Assembly: GCA_022843345.1 (NCBI GenBank)
Contig: JALHNW010000037.1
Location: 1-10,277, forward strand
Source: Rubritepida sp.
Lineage (GTDB): Bacteria; Pseudomonadota; Alphaproteobacteria; Acetobacterales; Acetobacteraceae
Direction of reading: 5' to 3'
Length of the DNA: 10,277 bases
Part shown: positions 8,254 through 10,277 of the stretch, piece by piece
Layout of the letters: each line of letters starts with the position of its first letter
Position numbering within the stretch: the stretch's first letter is position 1
Notes under the pieces: generated by a model
What the model saw: the letters and a program-made list of their open reading frames with translations, nothing else
Database searches by the model: none
What the model was told of the DNA's origin: nothing
Position numbers and translations under genes: made by a program

Positions 8254-9111
8254 ATGAGTCCAACCCTGGCCGGGATGCTGCTGGCGGCCGCCGCCGGGGC
8301 CACCTTCTGCGTCCTCAACACCTTCGCCCGCATGCTGGCCCAGGACCTGCCGCCCTTCGAGGTGCAGTTCCTGCGCTACGCCATGGGCATCATCCCGCTG
8401 CTGCCATGGCTGCTGCGCGCCGGCCTGGCGCCGTTGCGGCCCAACGGGCTCGGCGGGCAGCTGCTGCGCGGGCTTGCGCACTCGTCTGGCCTGTTCCTGT
8501 GGTTCGCGGCCCTGCCCCACATCCCCTTCGCCGAGATGACAGCGATCGGCTTCACCACGCCCATCTTCATCATGCTGGGCGCCGTCGCCTTCCTGGGCGA
8601 GCGGATGATCTGGCAGCGCTGGGCGGCCGCCCTGCTGGGCTTCGGCGGCGTGCTGGTGGTGGTCTGGCCCAGCCTGTCGGGGGCGGATTCCTTCTGGTCG
8701 CTGGTGATGCTGGGCTCCTCGCCGCTCTTCGCCCTGTCATTCCTCATCACCAAGGCGCTGACGCGGCGCGACGGGCCGGCGGTGATCGTGCTGTGGCAGT
8801 CGCTCACCGTGGCGGGCTTCACCCTGCCCTTCGCGCTGTGGCAGTGGCAGGCGCCGACGGCCACGCAATGGGGCATCGCGCTGCTGTGCGGGCTGTTCGG
8901 CACGCTGGGGCACTGGCTGCTGACCTCGGCCTACAAGCTGGCCGACATCTCCTCCGCCCAGCCGGTGAAGTTCCTCGACCTCATCTGGGCCACGCTGCTG
9001 GGCTTCCTGGTCTTCGCGGAAATCCCCGAACGGGCGACACTCATCGGCGCCGCGGTGATCTTCCTGGCGACGAGCTGGATCGCGCGGGTCGAAGCGAGAC
9101 GACGAGCATGA
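8254..9111 (+). CDS. EamA/DMT-superfamily transporter
   Basis: This is an inner-membrane exporter or importer of the drug/metabolite transporter superfamily. The 285-aa protein is almost wholly hydrophobic and fits the ten-helix, two-repeat EamA architecture: repeat one about residues 6-139 and repeat two about 150-276. The first repeat ends with the typical FLGER turn (113-117) followed by a helix GFGGVLVVVWP. The second has the matching FAEIPER (254-260) then GAAVIFLATSW. A basic tail (ARVEARRRA) would lie in the cytoplasm. The start at 8254 has no clear Shine-Dalgarno; the ATG at 8240 is out of frame. The stop overlaps the next gene's start as ATGA, so the two are translationally coupled. 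It is divergent from the CoxL-like gene by 64 bp. Substrates of EamA proteins vary widely (amino acids, nucleosides, metabolites), and none can be read from the sequence. Confidence 0.9.
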   Translation: MSPTLAGMLLAAAAGATFCVLNTFARMLAQDLPPFEVQFLRYAMGIIPLLPWLLRAGLAPLRPNGLGGQLLRGLAHSSGLFLWFAALPHIPFAEMTAIGFTTPIFIMLGAVAFLGERMIWQRWAAALLGFGGVLVVVWPSLSGADSFWSLVMLGSSPLFALSFLITKALTRRDGPAVIVLWQSLTVAGFTLPFALWQWQAPTATQWGIALLCGLFGTLGHWLLTSAYKLADISSAQPVKFLDLIWATLLGFLVFAEIPERATLIGAAVIFLATSWIARVEARRRA

Positions 9112-9941
9112 CCGACGAGATTTCCCGCCTGGCCGCGGCGGCCGACCTCCTCCACACCCCCTGCGGCGGCGGCCACGTCGCCTGGCGCGCCTGGGGCGCC
9201 GGGCCGGTGCTGGTGCTGCTGCATGGCGGCTCCGGCTCCTGGATGCACTGGCTGCGGAACATCCCGGACCTGGCGCGGGACTTCCGCGTGCTGGCCCCCG
9301 ACACCCCCGGCCTGGGCAAGAGCGCCATGCCCCCCGGCGAGGAGGCCAGCCCCGCCGCCGCCGCCGCGCCCCTGCGCGAGGGGCTGGCGCGCATCCTGGG
9401 CGGGCGGCGCTCCTACCACCTCTGCGGCTTTTCCTTCGGCGCGAACGTCGCCGGGCACCTGGCGGCGCTGGAGGGCGGGCATGTGCGCTCCCTCACCCTG
9501 GTCGGCGCCGCCTCGCTCGGCCTGCCGCGCCCGCCGCTGGACCTGCTGAAGGTGCGCGGCCTGCCGCCCGCCGAACGCCGCGCCGCGAACCGCGAGAACC
9601 TGGCGCGGCTCATGTTCCACGACGCCTCGCTGATTGATGACACAGCGCTGGACATCCAGGAGCACAACACGGCCCACGCCCGGCTGCGCTCGCGCGGCTA
9701 CGCCTCGGGCGATTCGCTGAAGCAGGCGCTGCTGCGGGTTCGCGCCCCGCTGGCCGGCATCTGGGGCGCGCGCGACGCGGTGGCCTGGCCGGAGGTGCAG
9801 GCGCGGCTGGACGTGCTGCGCGCCCTGGACCCAGGGCTCATGGAGACGGTCATCCCCGACGCCGGCCACTGGGTGGCCTACGAGGCGCCGGACGCCTTCA
9901 ACGCAGCACTTCGCCGGGTCCTGGCGGCGCGCGCAGGCTGA
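9108..9941 (+). CDS. Alpha/beta-fold hydrolase
   Basis: This is a 277-aa serine-type hydrolase of the alpha/beta superfamily. The oxyanion-hole motif LLHGGSGSW is at 37-45, the strand-turn VLAPDTPGLGKS at 61-72, the nucleophile elbow GFSFG at 107-111 with Ser109, the probable acid Asp223 in WGARDAV, and His254 in DAGHW. A helical cap region occupies roughly 135-205. The pattern is closest to the MhpC/BphD-like and esterase/epoxide-hydrolase group, but the substrate cannot be told. A short alanine run (83-87) follows an acidic turn. The start ATG 9108 overlaps the transporter stop by 4 bp, and no strong ribosome-binding site is seen, so translation is probably coupled to the gene before it. 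The 3' end overlaps a convergent MFS gene by 44 bp. There is no signal peptide, so the enzyme is likely cytoplasmic. The longer open frame running upstream from this start is antisense read-through, not part of the protein. Confidence 0.9.
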   Translation: MTDEISRLAAAADLLHTPCGGGHVAWRAWGAGPVLVLLHGGSGSWMHWLRNIPDLARDFRVLAPDTPGLGKSAMPPGEEASPAAAAAPLREGLARILGGRRSYHLCGFSFGANVAGHLAALEGGHVRSLTLVGAASLGLPRPPLDLLKVRGLPPAERRAANRENLARLMFHDASLIDDTALDIQEHNTAHARLRSRGYASGDSLKQALLRVRAPLAGIWGARDAVAWPEVQARLDVLRALDPGLMETVIPDAGHWVAYEAPDAFNAALRRVLAARAG

Positions 9942-10277
9942 GCAGGGCCATCAGCCCCAGCAGGGACAGCGCGGCCGTCGCCACCACCGCCCCCTTTCCC
10001 GCCGCTTCCAGCGCGAAGCCGAAGGCGGCAGGGGCCAGCGCCGCCAGGAAGCGGGCGGGGGCCACGATCATGCCCTGCCGCGCGCCGTAGCCGAGGGGGC
10101 CGAACACCGCCAGCGGCAGCGTGCCGCGCGCGATGGTCTGGATGCCGTTCCCCGCGCCGTGCAGCAGCACGAAGGCCACCGCCCCCGCCGGCCCCAGCGC
10201 CAGCAGCGCCGCGGCCCCCAGCGGATGCGCGAGCAGCGACAGCCGCGCGGACAGCAGCGGGTGCAGCCGCCGCAGCA
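9898..10277 (-). CDS. Major facilitator superfamily (MFS) transporter, C-terminal part (cut by right window edge)
   Basis: The last 125 codons of a minus-strand gene are visible; its start lies beyond the window. The sequence has the make-up of the final helices of an MFS permease: a hydrophobic Leu/Ala segment, then FVLLHGAGNGIQTIARGTLPL, the loop FGPLGYGARQG, MIVAPARFLAALAPAAFGFAL, and a last helix GAVVATAALSLLGLMALLSL. The tail is a short hydrophilic RAPPGPGEVLR. The motif with LFGP-YG-R-G followed by a helix starting AP-R-- recurs in a group of uncharacterised alphaproteobacterial MFS proteins, from family knowledge rather than a search. An in-frame GTG at 10179 exists, but the open frame continues without a stop to the window edge with hydrophobic residues, so it is not the true start. 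The stop TGA (9900-9898) is inside the end of the hydrolase gene. Substrate is unknown. Confidence 0.8.
   Translation of the reverse strand, partial: LRRLHPLLSARLSLLAHPLGAAALLALGPAGAVAFVLLHGAGNGIQTIARGTLPLAVFGPLGYGARQGMIVAPARFLAALAPAAFGFALEAAGKGAVVATAALSLLGLMALLSLRAPPGPGEVLR

Noticed and set aside
6061..8520. An 819-codon minus-strand frame overlapping the CoxL-like gene
   Set aside because: It is a shifted frame of the CoxL-like gene with Arg/Ala/Gly-rich translation. The 770-aa frame holds all the family motifs.
5943..9107. A very long plus-strand open frame running from opposite the CoxL-like gene into the hydrolase
   Set aside because: The part before 9108 is antisense to the CoxL-like gene and a shifted frame of the transporter, with His/Gly/Arg low-complexity translation. 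Only the part from ATG 9108 shows a real protein (alpha/beta hydrolase).
9334..9368. GCC-rich run in the hydrolase gene as a possible repeat expansion
   Set aside because: It is a short alanine run in a surface loop using the favoured GCC codon, common in high-GC genomes and not a structured tandem repeat.

Overview
This window looks like ordinary chromosome from a high-GC alphaproteobacterium, probably a member of the Acetobacteraceae or a relative such as Roseomonas. Three things point there. The sequence is strongly GC-rich with GC-ending codons in every gene. UvrA has an alphaproteobacterial style of first zinc finger (CPVSGFS). The ssb/uvrA intergenic region carries a GAAC-N7-GAAC direct repeat, the form of LexA box known from Alphaproteobacteria. 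The lineage is an inference; no rRNA or marker search was possible.

Layout. 1-304 (-) is the 5' part of ssb, cut by the left edge. It is divergent from uvrA (430-3342, +), and the LexA-box candidate (388-402) lies between them, so this is a DNA-repair/SOS locus. After uvrA comes an 88-bp convergent intergenic region built almost entirely of hairpins and a repeated 17-bp unit. It supplies the sequence around the stop codons of both uvrA and a small His/Gly-rich lipoprotein (3431-3703, -). Next is an FMN-dependent alpha-hydroxy-acid oxidase (3814-4890, -), divergent by 63 bp from an oxaloacetate-decarboxylase-like member of the isocitrate lyase/PEP mutase superfamily (4954-5805, +). A convergent hairpin separates the latter from a large molybdopterin-binding hydroxylase subunit (5877-8189, -) of the xanthine dehydrogenase/form II CoxL type, which has no FAD or [2Fe-2S] subunit gene beside it. 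Divergent from that by 64 bp is a two-gene operon: an EamA/DMT-family transporter (8254-9111, +) overlapping by ATGA an alpha/beta hydrolase (9108-9941, +). The hydrolase overlaps tail-to-tail by 44 bp with the 3' end of an MFS transporter (9898 to the right edge, -).

How the genes fit together. ssb and uvrA act in DNA repair and replication and are probably co-controlled by LexA. The right-hand two thirds holds small-molecule metabolism genes in short, alternating transcription units: a 2-hydroxy-acid oxidase, a 2-oxo-acid-acting superfamily enzyme, a molybdenum hydroxylase, a hydrolase and two transporters. An oxidase-then-decarboxylase route for a 2-hydroxy acid (for example malate to oxaloacetate to pyruvate) is possible but inferred only from adjacency.

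I see no CRISPR array, tRNA, rRNA, insertion sequence, phage gene or defence system. I do not see evidence for a new multi-gene system. The most unusual items are the repeat-derived convergent intergenic region, the orphan CoxL-like subunit, and the short-loop alpha-hydroxy-acid oxidase with a changed FMN-phosphate motif. No gene-free stretch exceeds about 125 bases.
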